Below are positions 1-7,541 of a stretch of DNA of 27,456 nt, piece by piece. The notes under the pieces were generated by a model. The model was not told the origin of the DNA. It saw nothing but the letters and a program-made list of their open reading frames with translations, and ran no database searches. The position numbers and the translations under genes are program-made. The DNA lies in assembly GCA_030691865.1 (NCBI GenBank), contig JAUYDL010000021.1, positions 1-27,456 on the forward strand, in the 5' to 3' direction. The stretch is from Candidatus Omnitrophota bacterium (lineage in GTDB: Bacteria > Omnitrophota > Gorgyraeia > Gygaellales > Profunditerraquicolaceae). Positions within the stretch are counted from its first letter, which is position 1, and every line of letters starts with the position of its first letter.

Positions 1-2
1 AC

Positions 3-407
3 ACGCAGTTATTAACTGAGGAGTTAAAAAAAGATAAAGTAGTCGTGGTTTTGCCTATGGGCCGCGGGAAGGATAAAAAAACTTATAATGTAAATGCTGA
101 TGAGGTTGCTTCTAGTATTGCCGCAGATATGCAGGCGGAAAAATTTGTTTTATTGACTAATGTTAAAGGGATTATGCGTAATGCGGAAGATGCAAATTCG
201 TTTATGTCTACTTTGACGGTCAGCGAGGTAAGCGGATTAATTGAGAATAATATTATTCAGCAGGGAATGATTCCCAAGGTTATGGCTTGTGTGGAAGCGT
301 TAAGCGGCGGGGTAAAGAAGACACATATTATTGATGCGCGCACGCCGCATGGCTTGCTCCTGGAGATTTTTACGGATCAGGGGATCGGAACTGAGATTAT
401 AAAATGA
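3..407 (+). CDS. argB: Acetylglutamate kinase, C-terminal part (cut by window edge)
   Basis: This kinase phosphorylates N-acetylglutamate, the second step of arginine synthesis. The reading frame is open from base 3, so the start lies outside the window; an internal GTG at 45 is not needed as a start. The visible 134 residues match the C-terminal half of the amino-acid kinase fold: a nucleotide-binding segment with TYNVNAD, then LLTNVKGI, a GMIPKV segment, and the family ending HIIDARTPHGLLLEIFTDQGIGT. The stop overlaps the argD start by 4 nt (ATGA), which indicates translational coupling. The family identification is firm. The N-terminal half and any arginine-feedback segment cannot be seen. 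Confidence 0.95.
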   Translation, partial: TQLLTEELKKDKVVVVLPMGRGKDKKTYNVNADEVASSIAADMQAEKFVLLTNVKGIMRNAEDANSFMSTLTVSEVSGLIENNIIQQGMIPKVMACVEALSGGVKKTHIIDARTPHGLLLEIFTDQGIGTEIIK

Positions 408-1618
408 AGATAGATGAGATTTTTAAAGTTTATCAAGATAATATCATGCCCACCTATAACAAGGTGCCGCTTATCTTTGTTAAGGGGAAAGGTTCGCGGC
501 TTTGGGACATTAACGGTAAGCTTTATCTGGATTTTTTCCCGGGCTGGGGCGTAGGTAGTTTAGGGCACTGTCATCCCAAGGTAATGCAGGGGGTGCGGGA
601 TCAGATCAGTAAGCTGATATTTGTGCCGAATAATTATTATCATCCTTTTCAGGCAAAGTTAGCTCGTGAGCTGATTTACCTGAGTTTTCCGGGTAAAGTA
701 TTTTTTGCCAACTCCGGAGCAGAGGCCAATGAAGCGGCAATTAAGTTAGCCAGAAAATTTGGTGTTTTAACTCTGCCTGGAGGGTTGAATAGATATGAAA
801 TAATTACTTTTGAAAATGCTTTTCATGGTAGAACCCTGGCTGCCTTGGCTGCCACGGGCCAGGGAAAATATCAGAGTGGTTTTGAGCCAATGCCGGAAGG
901 TTTTAAACAGGTTAAATTTAATGATCCGGTTGCAGTTAAACAAGCAATTACCGATAAGACTGTTGCAATTATGCTTGAACTGGTTCAGGGTGAGGGTGGA
1001 ATTAATGTTGCCAACCGGGATTTTGTCCTTTTTTTAAGAAAAATATGCGATGAGAAAAAATTACTTTTAATTATTGATGAGGTGCAAACCGGGATAGGCC
1101 GGACAGGAAAGATGTTCTGCTATCAGAATTACGGTATTATACCTGATGTGATGACTTTAGCTAAGGCTTTGGCTGGAGGTTTACCTATCGGCGTGATGAT
1201 TGCTAAAAAAGAATTCGGTGATATCCTGACCCCGGGTATGCATGCCTCTACTTTTGGGGGCGGCCCGGTAATCTGCAGGGCAGCCTTGGGTGTCTTGAAA
1301 GCCATGCAGAAGGAGAAGATTTTGAGTAATTGCCAAAATATGGGCAAGTATCTTTTAGAAAAATTAACTCTCCTAAAAAATATTTATCCGGTGATTAAGG
1401 AAATAAGGGGCTTAGGTTTAATGCTCGGGGTAGAATTAAATATTGAAGGAAAGCAGATTGTGCAGGCGGCTTATGCGCGAGGTTTATTGATTAATTGCGC
1501 GCATGATAAGGTCTTAAGGTTGATGCCGGCATTGAATGTTACTAAAAAAGAAATTGATCAGGCGGTTGGAATACTGGAGAGCGTCATTGCGAGGAGCGTT
1601 AGCGACGAAGCAATCTAA
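404..1618 (+). CDS. argD: Acetylornithine aminotransferase
   Basis: A PLP-dependent class III aminotransferase that converts N-acetylglutamate semialdehyde to N-acetylornithine. It is 404 residues long, about the family norm. Visible motifs are the substrate/PLP segment FFANSGAEANEAAIKLAR, the aspartate motif IIDEVQTGIGRTG, and the Schiff-base lysine at about residue 254 in TLAKALAGGLPIG. The start overlaps argB by 4 nt. The last eleven or so codons (VIARSVSDEAI) and the stop codon come from the left arm of a palindromic repeat, so the native C terminus has been replaced or extended. The closely related succinyl-ornithine or GABA aminotransferases are alternatives, but the position between argB and argF makes ArgD the clear choice. 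Confidence 0.96.
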   Translation: MKIDEIFKVYQDNIMPTYNKVPLIFVKGKGSRLWDINGKLYLDFFPGWGVGSLGHCHPKVMQGVRDQISKLIFVPNNYYHPFQAKLARELIYLSFPGKVFFANSGAEANEAAIKLARKFGVLTLPGGLNRYEIITFENAFHGRTLAALAATGQGKYQSGFEPMPEGFKQVKFNDPVAVKQAITDKTVAIMLELVQGEGGINVANRDFVLFLRKICDEKKLLLIIDEVQTGIGRTGKMFCYQNYGIIPDVMTLAKALAGGLPIGVMIAKKEFGDILTPGMHASTFGGGPVICRAALGVLKAMQKEKILSNCQNMGKYLLEKLTLLKNIYPVIKEIRGLGLMLGVELNIEGKQIVQAAYARGLLINCAHDKVLRLMPALNVTKKEIDQAVGILESVIARSVSDEAI

Positions 1619-1658
1619 AAGAGAGATTGCTTCAGCGCCTTTGGCGCTTCGCAATGAC
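1583..1658. repeat. Palindromic repeat (GTCATTGCGA...CGCAATGAC type) at the argD 3' end
   Basis: The outer arms GTCATTGCG (1583-1591) and CGCAATGAC (1650-1658) are exact inverse complements. So are the inner arms GAAGCAATCT (1607-1616) and AGATTGCTTC (1624-1633). A small GCGCC/GGCGC hairpin sits inside the right half. The argD stop codon (1616-1618) lies in the apical loop. Repeats of this type, which translate as ...ARSVSDEAI, are scattered in many bacterial genomes; that is recalled knowledge, not a search result. Confidence 0.85.
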
Positions 1659-1672
1659 TGAAGAGGAGCATA

Positions 1673-2623
1673 ATGAAAAAAGATTTGATTTCTATCAAAG
1701 ACTTAACTATCAAAGAAATCGAGGAATTATTTGACCTGGCGGTTAAGTTAAAGAGAAATAAATCTAAATTTAACAAGGCCTTGGCCGGTAAGAGCCTGGC
1801 TTTAATTTTTCAGAAGCCATCCAATAGAACGCGGGTATCTTTTGAGGTCGGGATGTATCAGCTGGGAGGCAATTCTATTTATTTGTCTCCCAGTGAGATT
1901 AATTTGGGGGTCAGGGAAACGATCAAAGATGCGGCTAAGACTATCTCGCGGTATGTTGATGGGATTGTTTTAAGAACCTTCCAACATAAGAATTGTCTGG
2001 ATATGGCGCTGGCTGCGGGAGTTCCGGTAATTAATGGTTTAAGCGACTTTTCGCATCCTTGCCAGGCTTTAGCTGATCTTTTTACGATCGGGGAAAAATT
2101 TTCACGTCTAGGTCAAGCTTCACAGAAGGTGGGGAGTAGATTAAAAGGTCTGACGCTGGCTTATGTTGGCGACGGAAACAATGTTTGCAACTCTTTGCTA
2201 TTTGCGGCGGCCAAAACCGGAATGAATATTGCCGTAGCTACCCCCGCAGGATATGCTCCGGATGCACAAGTAGTTAAAGAATCAAAAGAGATCGCTAAAG
2301 AGACGCTTAGCCAGATAAGAATTACCGAAGATCCGCTGAGCGCAGTTAATGGCGCCCAGGTTGTTTATACGGATGTCTGGGCGAGCATGGGGCAGGAAGA
2401 AGAGATTAGTAAAAGAAAAATTATCTTTAAAGATTTTCAGATTAATGCTAGACTTTTAACTAACGCAGCAACGGGGGTTTTAGTAATGCATTGTTTGCCT
2501 GCGCATAGGGGTGAAGAGATAACCGATGAGGTCATGGATAGTAATAATTCCGTGGTTTTTGATCAGGCAGAAAACAGGATGCATGTTCAAAAAGCAATTT
2601 TGATAAAACTACTTAAGGGTTAG
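1673..2623 (+). CDS. argF: Ornithine carbamoyltransferase
   Basis: Transfers the carbamoyl group from carbamoyl phosphate to ornithine, giving citrulline. The protein is 316 residues, typical for the family. The carbamoyl-phosphate loop reads SNRTR at residues 50-54 (usually STRTR), followed by VSFEVGMYQLGG. HPCQ is at 128-131 and the ornithine-side HCLP motif at 273-276, followed by AHRGEEITDEVMD. AGGAG at 1664-1667 precedes the ATG at a normal distance. The T-to-N change in the phosphate loop occurs in some genuine family members and keeps both arginines, so I read it as functional. N-acetylornithine transcarbamylase is an alternative but is less likely with a standard HCLP motif. Confidence 0.95.
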   Translation: MKKDLISIKDLTIKEIEELFDLAVKLKRNKSKFNKALAGKSLALIFQKPSNRTRVSFEVGMYQLGGNSIYLSPSEINLGVRETIKDAAKTISRYVDGIVLRTFQHKNCLDMALAAGVPVINGLSDFSHPCQALADLFTIGEKFSRLGQASQKVGSRLKGLTLAYVGDGNNVCNSLLFAAAKTGMNIAVATPAGYAPDAQVVKESKEIAKETLSQIRITEDPLSAVNGAQVVYTDVWASMGQEEEISKRKIIFKDFQINARLLTNAATGVLVMHCLPAHRGEEITDEVMDSNNSVVFDQAENRMHVQKAILIKLLKG

Positions 2624-2631
2624 AAAAACTA

Positions 2632-2686
2632 GGGGACGGTTCTGTTTTTTACTGTTTTTAAATTAAAAAAAAACAGAACCGTCCCC
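2632..2686. repeat. GGGGACGGTTCT palindrome, G-type, between argF and argG
   Basis: Left arm GGGGACGGTTCTGTTTTTT (2632-2650) is mirrored by a right arm ending AACAGAACCGTCCCC (to 2686). The loop holds a second copy of the CTGTTTTT element (ACTGTTTTTA). It lies 8 nt after the argF stop and 23 nt before argG. The hairpin is not followed by a T-run, so it is not a classic intrinsic terminator. Confidence 0.9.
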
Positions 2687-2709
2687 ATGATTCCCATTTC
2701 GGAGGTTTG

Positions 2710-3891
2710 ATGAAAAAAGTAGTGTTAGCATACTCAGGCGGATTAGATACTTCTTGTATTGTTCGCTGGCTTAAAGAAAGAGGCTATGAAGTAATCTGTT
2801 TTGTTGCGGATCTTGGCCAGGGTTTAGGCCAGGGTGAAAATTTTGAAGCCATTGAAGAGCGTGCACTGGCGGCAGGCGCATCTAAAGTATACATCCGCGA
2901 CCTCCAGGAAGAATTTATTAACGATTTTATTATTCCGGCTTTAAAGGCTAATGCGGTTTATGAGGGTAAATATCTTTTGGCTACGGCATTAGGCCGGCCA
3001 TTAATTGCTAAGTATCTGGTGCAGATTGCGCATAAAGAGAAGGCTACTGCTGTTGCACATGGCTGCACAGGTAAAGGCAATGATCAGGTAAGGCTGGAGG
3101 TTGCCGTAGGCATACTTGATCCAAGGTTAGAGATCATTGCTCCGGTAAGGGAGTGGGAGTTTAAATCACGGGAAGAAGAGATCGAATACGCATTAAAATA
3201 TAATATCCCGATTGATGTAACCAAGAAGAAGCCTTACAGTATTGACCGCAATATCTGGGGAATAAGTATTGAGGCTGGTGTCCTGGAGAATTTGGAGCAG
3301 GAACCACCGGAAGATGCTTATATGATTACCAAGAGCCCAACGCAATCCGCTAGTTATCCGCGGTATATTGAGATAACTTTTGCCCGAGGTGTACCGGTTA
3401 AAATTGACGGTAAAATATTTAAAATTAAAAATTTGATTAACCATCTTAATGAAGTAGGCGGACAGTTTGGAGTGGGCAGAAGCGATATGGTGGAAAATAG
3501 ATTGGTGGGGATTAAATCCCGGGAGATTTATGAGGCTCCGGCTGCTACTATTCTCTATACTGCGCATAAAGAATTAGAAGCTTTGGTTTTAGATCGGGAG
3601 CTGGCGCATTTTAAGGAAATTATCAGCCTTAAGTATGCGGAGTTGGTTTATTATGGTTTGTGGTTTTCTGCTTTAAAGGATGCCTTGGATGGTTTTGTGA
3701 ATAAAACTCAAAAGTTAGTCAGCGGCACCATCAAATTGAGATTATCTAAGGGTACTTGCGTTGCCGTGGGGAGAAAATCCGGCTATTCTCTCTATAAAAA
3801 AGAATTAAGTACTTATGGTAAGGAAGATAAATTCGACCAGAAGCTGGCAGAGGGGTTTATTAAGTTATGGGGAATGCCTTATAAAAGGTAA
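2710..3891 (+). CDS. argG: Argininosuccinate synthase
   Basis: Condenses citrulline with aspartate, using ATP, to make argininosuccinate. The protein is 393 residues, near the usual 400. The N-type ATP pyrophosphatase loop AYSGGLDTSCIV is at residues 8-19, and the family signature HGCTGKGNDQVR lies further on. I place the start at ATG 2710, not the in-frame TTG at 2707. The strong GGAGG (2701-2705) is 4 nt from the ATG but only 1 nt from the TTG, and ArgG proteins usually start MKKVVLAYSGG. It is flanked on both sides by GGGGACGGTTCT repeats, so it may be read from an upstream arginine promoter only if those hairpins are passed. Confidence 0.96.
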   Translation: MKKVVLAYSGGLDTSCIVRWLKERGYEVICFVADLGQGLGQGENFEAIEERALAAGASKVYIRDLQEEFINDFIIPALKANAVYEGKYLLATALGRPLIAKYLVQIAHKEKATAVAHGCTGKGNDQVRLEVAVGILDPRLEIIAPVREWEFKSREEEIEYALKYNIPIDVTKKKPYSIDRNIWGISIEAGVLENLEQEPPEDAYMITKSPTQSASYPRYIEITFARGVPVKIDGKIFKIKNLINHLNEVGGQFGVGRSDMVENRLVGIKSREIYEAPAATILYTAHKELEALVLDRELAHFKEIISLKYAELVYYGLWFSALKDALDGFVNKTQKLVSGTIKLRLSKGTCVAVGRKSGYSLYKKELSTYGKEDKFDQKLAEGFIKLWGMPYKR

Positions 3892-3896
3892 AACAA

Positions 3897-3926
3897 GGGG
3901 ACGGTTCTGTTTTTTCCGAAAAACCA
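3897..3926. repeat. Orphan left arm of the GGGGACGGTTCT repeat (G-type)
   Basis: GGGGACGGTTCTGTTTTTT is followed by CCGAAAAACCA and then directly by a complete A-type copy. No matching AACAGAACCGTCCCC arm follows. The element can fold only as a small GTTTTT-TCCG-AAAAAC hairpin. The same left-arm/junction arrangement occurs at 12962-12991, where the right partner does exist. Confidence 0.8.
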
Positions 3927-3980
3927 GGGGACGGTTCTATTTTTTACTATTTTTTAAATTTAAAAAATAGAACCGTCCCC
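3927..3980. repeat. GGGGACGGTTCT palindrome, A-type, between argG and argH
   Basis: Left arm GGGGACGGTTCTATTTTTT and right arm AAAAAATAGAACCGTCCCC, with a second CTATTTTTTA element in the loop. It ends 24 nt before the argH start. Confidence 0.9.
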
Positions 3981-4004
3981 TAGATGTTGGTTAAGGAGAA
4001 AAGA

Positions 4005-5390
4005 ATGGCAAAAAAATTGTGGGGAACAAGATTCAGTAAAATAACGCACGCGCTTACGGATAAATTTACCTCTTCCATAGCTTTTGATCAGAGGCTGGCT
4101 AAGTATGATATTTTAGGTAGTATCGTTCATGCCAAGATGCTGGGTAAACAGAAGATTATCCTGCAAAAAGACGCTCAAGCGATTGTTAAAGGCTTAAACA
4201 TGATCCTTAAAGATGTGCAAAGCGGTAAGTTTAAATTTGATCCTGGTGCTGAAGATATCCATTCAAATATCCAGGAATTGTTGGTTAAGAAAATTGGAGA
4301 ACCGGCTTATAAATTGCACACTGCGCGTTCACGCAATGATCAGGTGGCTTTGGATATCAAAATGTATTTAAAAAGTGAGATTGATGATCTGGTTGAGAAT
4401 ATTATTCAGCTGCAAAAATCCATATTGAAATTTGCTAAATCCAGCGCGCAGGTAATTATTCCCGGCTATACGCATCTACAGATTGCTCAGCCGGTGTTGA
4501 TGAGCCATCACTTGTTAAGTTATATCGAGGGTTTAGAAAGGGATAAAACCCGCCTCTTAGATGCTAAAAAACGAATTGATGCTATGCCTTTGGGTGCTTG
4601 CGCATTTTCCGGGACGGGCCTACCCATTGATCGGGAGTTTGTCAGGAAAGAACTAAGGTTTGCAACCTTAACTGCTAACAGCATTGATAGCGTTAGTGAC
4701 CGGGATTTTATTCTTGAAGTGCTGGCCGCGCTGACCATACTTTCTGTGCATTTGTCACGGATTGCCGAAGACCTGATTCTCTGGAGTACAAATGAATTCA
4801 ATTTCATCGATATCGATTTTTCTTTCTGCACCGGTTCAAGTATTATGCCGCATAAAAAGAATCCTGATATTTTGGAATTGATCCGGGGATCGGTTGGTAA
4901 AATCCATGGGGATCTATCCAGCGTGATGATTCTAATGAAGGGGCTGCCGTCATCCTATAATCGGGATTTACAACTGGATAAGCCGCCGCTTTTTGATGCC
5001 GTGGATACGATGAAAGATATTTTAGAGATTTTTATGGCGCTTTTTGGAAATATTGTAATTGAAAAAGAGGCGATCGCTAGTAAGGTTAAAAATGAGTCTT
5101 TATTTTCAGTGGATATCGTAGAATATCTGATTAAGAAAGGCATCTCTTACAGGAAAGCGCACGATATTGTAGGTTCGATGGTAATCGGTTGCTTGGATAA
5201 GGGTAAAAAGATATCTAGTTTATCAAATGACCAGCTGAAAAAGTATTCGGATAAGTTAACCCCGGATATCAGAAATATCCTGAATGCCCGGGCTTCGGTG
5301 ACCCTGAAATCCTCTTATGGCAGCACAAATCCCAAGATGGTAGCTAAGCAGTTAGACAGGTGGAGTAAGCAATTGGAATTGGAATTGTAG
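4005..5390 (+). CDS. argH: Argininosuccinate lyase
   Basis: Splits argininosuccinate to arginine and fumarate, the last step of the pathway. I choose ATG 4005 (461 residues). AAGGAG at 3993-3998 is correctly spaced for it, and the protein then begins MAKKLWGTRFS as the family does. An earlier in-frame ATG at 3984 would add seven residues and has no ribosome-binding site. Visible motifs are HTARSRNDQVALD, the YTHLQIAQPV segment with its catalytic-region histidine, and the superfamily signature GSSIMPHKKNPD at residues 277-288 carrying the catalytic serine. The C terminus and stop lie in a short imperfect tandem duplication (5374-5416). Confidence 0.96.
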   Translation: MAKKLWGTRFSKITHALTDKFTSSIAFDQRLAKYDILGSIVHAKMLGKQKIILQKDAQAIVKGLNMILKDVQSGKFKFDPGAEDIHSNIQELLVKKIGEPAYKLHTARSRNDQVALDIKMYLKSEIDDLVENIIQLQKSILKFAKSSAQVIIPGYTHLQIAQPVLMSHHLLSYIEGLERDKTRLLDAKKRIDAMPLGACAFSGTGLPIDREFVRKELRFATLTANSIDSVSDRDFILEVLAALTILSVHLSRIAEDLILWSTNEFNFIDIDFSFCTGSSIMPHKKNPDILELIRGSVGKIHGDLSSVMILMKGLPSSYNRDLQLDKPPLFDAVDTMKDILEIFMALFGNIVIEKEAIASKVKNESLFSVDIVEYLIKKGISYRKAHDIVGSMVIGCLDKGKKISSLSNDQLKKYSDKLTPDIRNILNARASVTLKSSYGSTNPKMVAKQLDRWSKQLELEL

Positions 5391-5416
5391 ACAGTGGAAT
5401 TGGGAATTGTAGACAG
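5374..5416. repeat. Imperfect tandem duplication over the argH stop
   Basis: TGGAATTGGAATTGTAGACAG (5374-5394) is followed directly by a second copy with one extra G (5395-5416). The first copy contains the last argH codons and the TAG stop; the second lies in the untranslated gap. Confidence 0.8.
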
Positions 5417-5455
5417 TGTACGCAACTGCTTACAGTAGAAGGGGTTAGAAAACAA

Positions 5456-6715
5456 ATGCACGAGTTTAAGTATAAGAATAATCAGCTTTACTGTGAGAAT
5501 ATTTTAGTTGGAAAGCTGGCTAAAACGTTTGGCACCCCGCTTTATGTTTATAGTTATCATACGCTTATTGATCATTATTTAAAGTTAAAATCCGCGTTCT
5601 CTGAAATCAATCCGCTTATTTGCTACTCGGTAAAAGCAAACTCCAATCTTTCAATCTTAAAAGCCTTGATTGCCAAAGGTGCCGGGTTAGATATCGTCTC
5701 TGGAGGCGAATTATTTCGTGCCCAAAAAGCCGCATGCCCTGCGCAAAGGATCGTCTATGCTTCAGTTGGTAAAACCGATAAAGAAATCTCTGCGGCTATT
5801 GGTCGTGGCATATTGTTTTTTAATGTCGAGTCTTTAGCGGAGTTAAAAAATATCAACCGGATTGCCAAGGGTTTAAATAAAATTACGCGCGTAGCCATCC
5901 GGATTAATCCGGATGTGGAAGCCAAAACACATAAATACATCTCTACCGGTAAAATTACAAATAAATTTGGGATTGATTTGGACAGTGCCTATAAGGTTTT
6001 GCTGTTGCGGGCCAAATTTAGCAATCTAAATATTTGTGGTTTACATATTCATATAGGTTCGCAGATTACCCAGAGTGCGCCGTTTGTGGAGGCGATAAAA
6101 AAGGTTTCAAATTTTATCCAGCGTTTAAAAAGTAAGGGCATCGTGTTAGAATATTTAAATATTGGAGGAGGGCTGGGAATCATTTATGATCATGAGGCTC
6201 CTCAGACCGCTGAGATTTACGCTAATGAAATTATCCCGCTTTTGAAAAAAACCGGGCTTAAAATAATTATGGAGCCGGGTAGGTTTATTGTGGGCAATGC
6301 CGGGATCCTGGTGGTAAAAGTTCTTTATATCAAGCATACGCTGAAAAAAAAGTTTATTATTGTTGATGGCGGGATGAATGATTTAATTCGTCCGGCACTA
6401 TATTCTGCCTATCATAATATCTGGCCCTTGGCTAAAATTGCAAAAACAGAGAAAGCTGATGTCGTGGGCCCCATATGTGAAAGTGGTGATTTTTTAGCCA
6501 AAGAACGTTTAATTGCTAAAGTTAAAGAAGGGGATTATCTGGCGGTAATGAGCGCCGGCGCATACGGATTTAGCATGTCCAGCAACTATAATTCACGCCT
6601 GCGAGCCGCCGAGGTGATGGTGATTAAAAATAAAGCTTTAGTGATTAGGAAAAGAGAATCCGCGCAGGATTTAGTGCGTAATGAAGTTATGGTGAATAAT
6701 CTTACTAAACTATAA
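5456..6715 (+). CDS. lysA: Diaminopimelate decarboxylase
   Basis: A PLP enzyme of fold type III (alanine racemase-like barrel) that decarboxylates meso-diaminopimelate to lysine. It is 419 residues, normal for LysA. The Schiff-base lysine is at residue 60 in YSVKANSN. Other visible motifs are GLHIHIGSQ, the glycine loop NIGGGLGI, EPGRFIVGNAG, the dimer-interface active-site cysteine in GPICESGDFLAKER, and GAYGFSMSSNYNSR. AAGGGG at 5439-5444 is the only ribosome-binding-like sequence and sits rather far (11 nt) from the ATG. It opens the lysine gene set and is followed closely by dapF. Related arginine or carboxynorspermidine decarboxylases are unlikely given the neighbours. Confidence 0.96.
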   Translation: MHEFKYKNNQLYCENILVGKLAKTFGTPLYVYSYHTLIDHYLKLKSAFSEINPLICYSVKANSNLSILKALIAKGAGLDIVSGGELFRAQKAACPAQRIVYASVGKTDKEISAAIGRGILFFNVESLAELKNINRIAKGLNKITRVAIRINPDVEAKTHKYISTGKITNKFGIDLDSAYKVLLLRAKFSNLNICGLHIHIGSQITQSAPFVEAIKKVSNFIQRLKSKGIVLEYLNIGGGLGIIYDHEAPQTAEIYANEIIPLLKKTGLKIIMEPGRFIVGNAGILVVKVLYIKHTLKKKFIIVDGGMNDLIRPALYSAYHNIWPLAKIAKTEKADVVGPICESGDFLAKERLIAKVKEGDYLAVMSAGAYGFSMSSNYNSRLRAAEVMVIKNKALVIRKRESAQDLVRNEVMVNNLTKL

Positions 6716-6716
6716 A

Positions 6717-6747
6717 ATCAATCCCCTAGCTTTGCTTGAGGATTGAT
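6717..6747 (+). other. Small hairpin between lysA and dapF
   Basis: ATCAATCC (6717-6724) and GGATTGAT (6740-6747) are exact inverse complements around a 15-nt loop. There is no T-run after it. The only purine-rich stretch upstream of dapF (GAGGA, 6738-6742) overlaps the right arm and is about 13 nt from the ATG. Confidence 0.5.
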
Positions 6748-6755
6748 ACTGACGT

Positions 6756-7541
6756 ATGAAAAGACTTAAGTTTACTAAAATGGTTGGTTCCGGGAATGAT
6801 TTTATCGTTATTGCCGGTAAACCATCCGGGAATTTATCCAGATTAGCTAAATTATTGTGCGATAGAAAATTCGGAATCGGCGCTGATGGTTTACTTTTGT
6901 TGGATAAATGCAAAAATGCGGATTTAAGTATGCGTATTTTTAATGCGGATGGTTCAGAAGCCCAGATGTGCGGAAATGGGGCACGCTGCGCTGCTTTTTT
7001 TAGCGGCAGGCCAAAAGCCAGGCTACGTTCTGCTGCCGGAGTTATCAATACTGAAGTTTATGGCAGCCAGGTAAAAATTCAGATTACTAATCCTAAGGAT
7101 ATAAAATTAGATATTCCTCTGAAAGTAAATGGCAGAAGGATAAAAGTGAATTTTATTAATACCGGTGTTCCGCATGTGGTAATTTTTGTAAGTGGAATTG
7201 ATGGCATTGACCTAAAGCATATCGGCTACAGCATAAGGAGTCATCAGATGTTTTCACCGCGCGGGACAAATGTTAATTTTGTGGAAGAAAAAGAAAAAAA
7301 TCTTATCCGGATTCGTACTTATGAAAGAGGGGTTGAGGATGAGACTCTGGCCTGCGGGACAGGCAGCACGGCGGCGGCTTTAATTTTTGCTTTAAAAAAT
7401 AATTTAGACAATTTAATTAAGGTCCAGACGCAAAGTGGCGAGATCCTAAAAGTCTATTTTCAGAAGGAAGATGGCGAATTTAGAAAGGTTTGGTTGGAAG
7501 GCAGCGCAAAGATAGTTTACAAAGGAGAATGCTATGTTTAA
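6756..7541 (+). CDS. dapF: Diaminopimelate epimerase
   Basis: A PLP-independent epimerase that interconverts LL- and meso-diaminopimelate using two cysteines. Both are present: Cys72 in ADGSEAQMCGNGARC and Cys200 in ERGVEDETLACGTGSTAAA. The N terminus MKRLKFTKMVGSGNDFIVI matches the family start. Length is 261 residues, in range. It has no well-placed ribosome-binding site, so translation may depend on lysA 40 nt upstream. Its end overlaps dapA by 8 nt. Confidence 0.96.
   Translation: MKRLKFTKMVGSGNDFIVIAGKPSGNLSRLAKLLCDRKFGIGADGLLLLDKCKNADLSMRIFNADGSEAQMCGNGARCAAFFSGRPKARLRSAAGVINTEVYGSQVKIQITNPKDIKLDIPLKVNGRRIKVNFINTGVPHVVIFVSGIDGIDLKHIGYSIRSHQMFSPRGTNVNFVEEKEKNLIRIRTYERGVEDETLACGTGSTAAALIFALKNNLDNLIKVQTQSGEILKVYFQKEDGEFRKVWLEGSAKIVYKGECYV

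Noticed and set aside
2707..2709. TTG start for argG
   Set aside because: Only 1 nt from GGAGG; ATG 2710 fits better and gives the family N terminus.
3193..3567. 124-codon minus-strand frame inside argG
   Set aside because: It lies wholly within a highly conserved gene, has no ribosome-binding site and its product shows no recognisable domain.
3984..4004. Upstream ATG start for argH
   Set aside because: No ribosome-binding site before it. AAGGAG at 3993-3998 serves ATG 4005, where family similarity begins.
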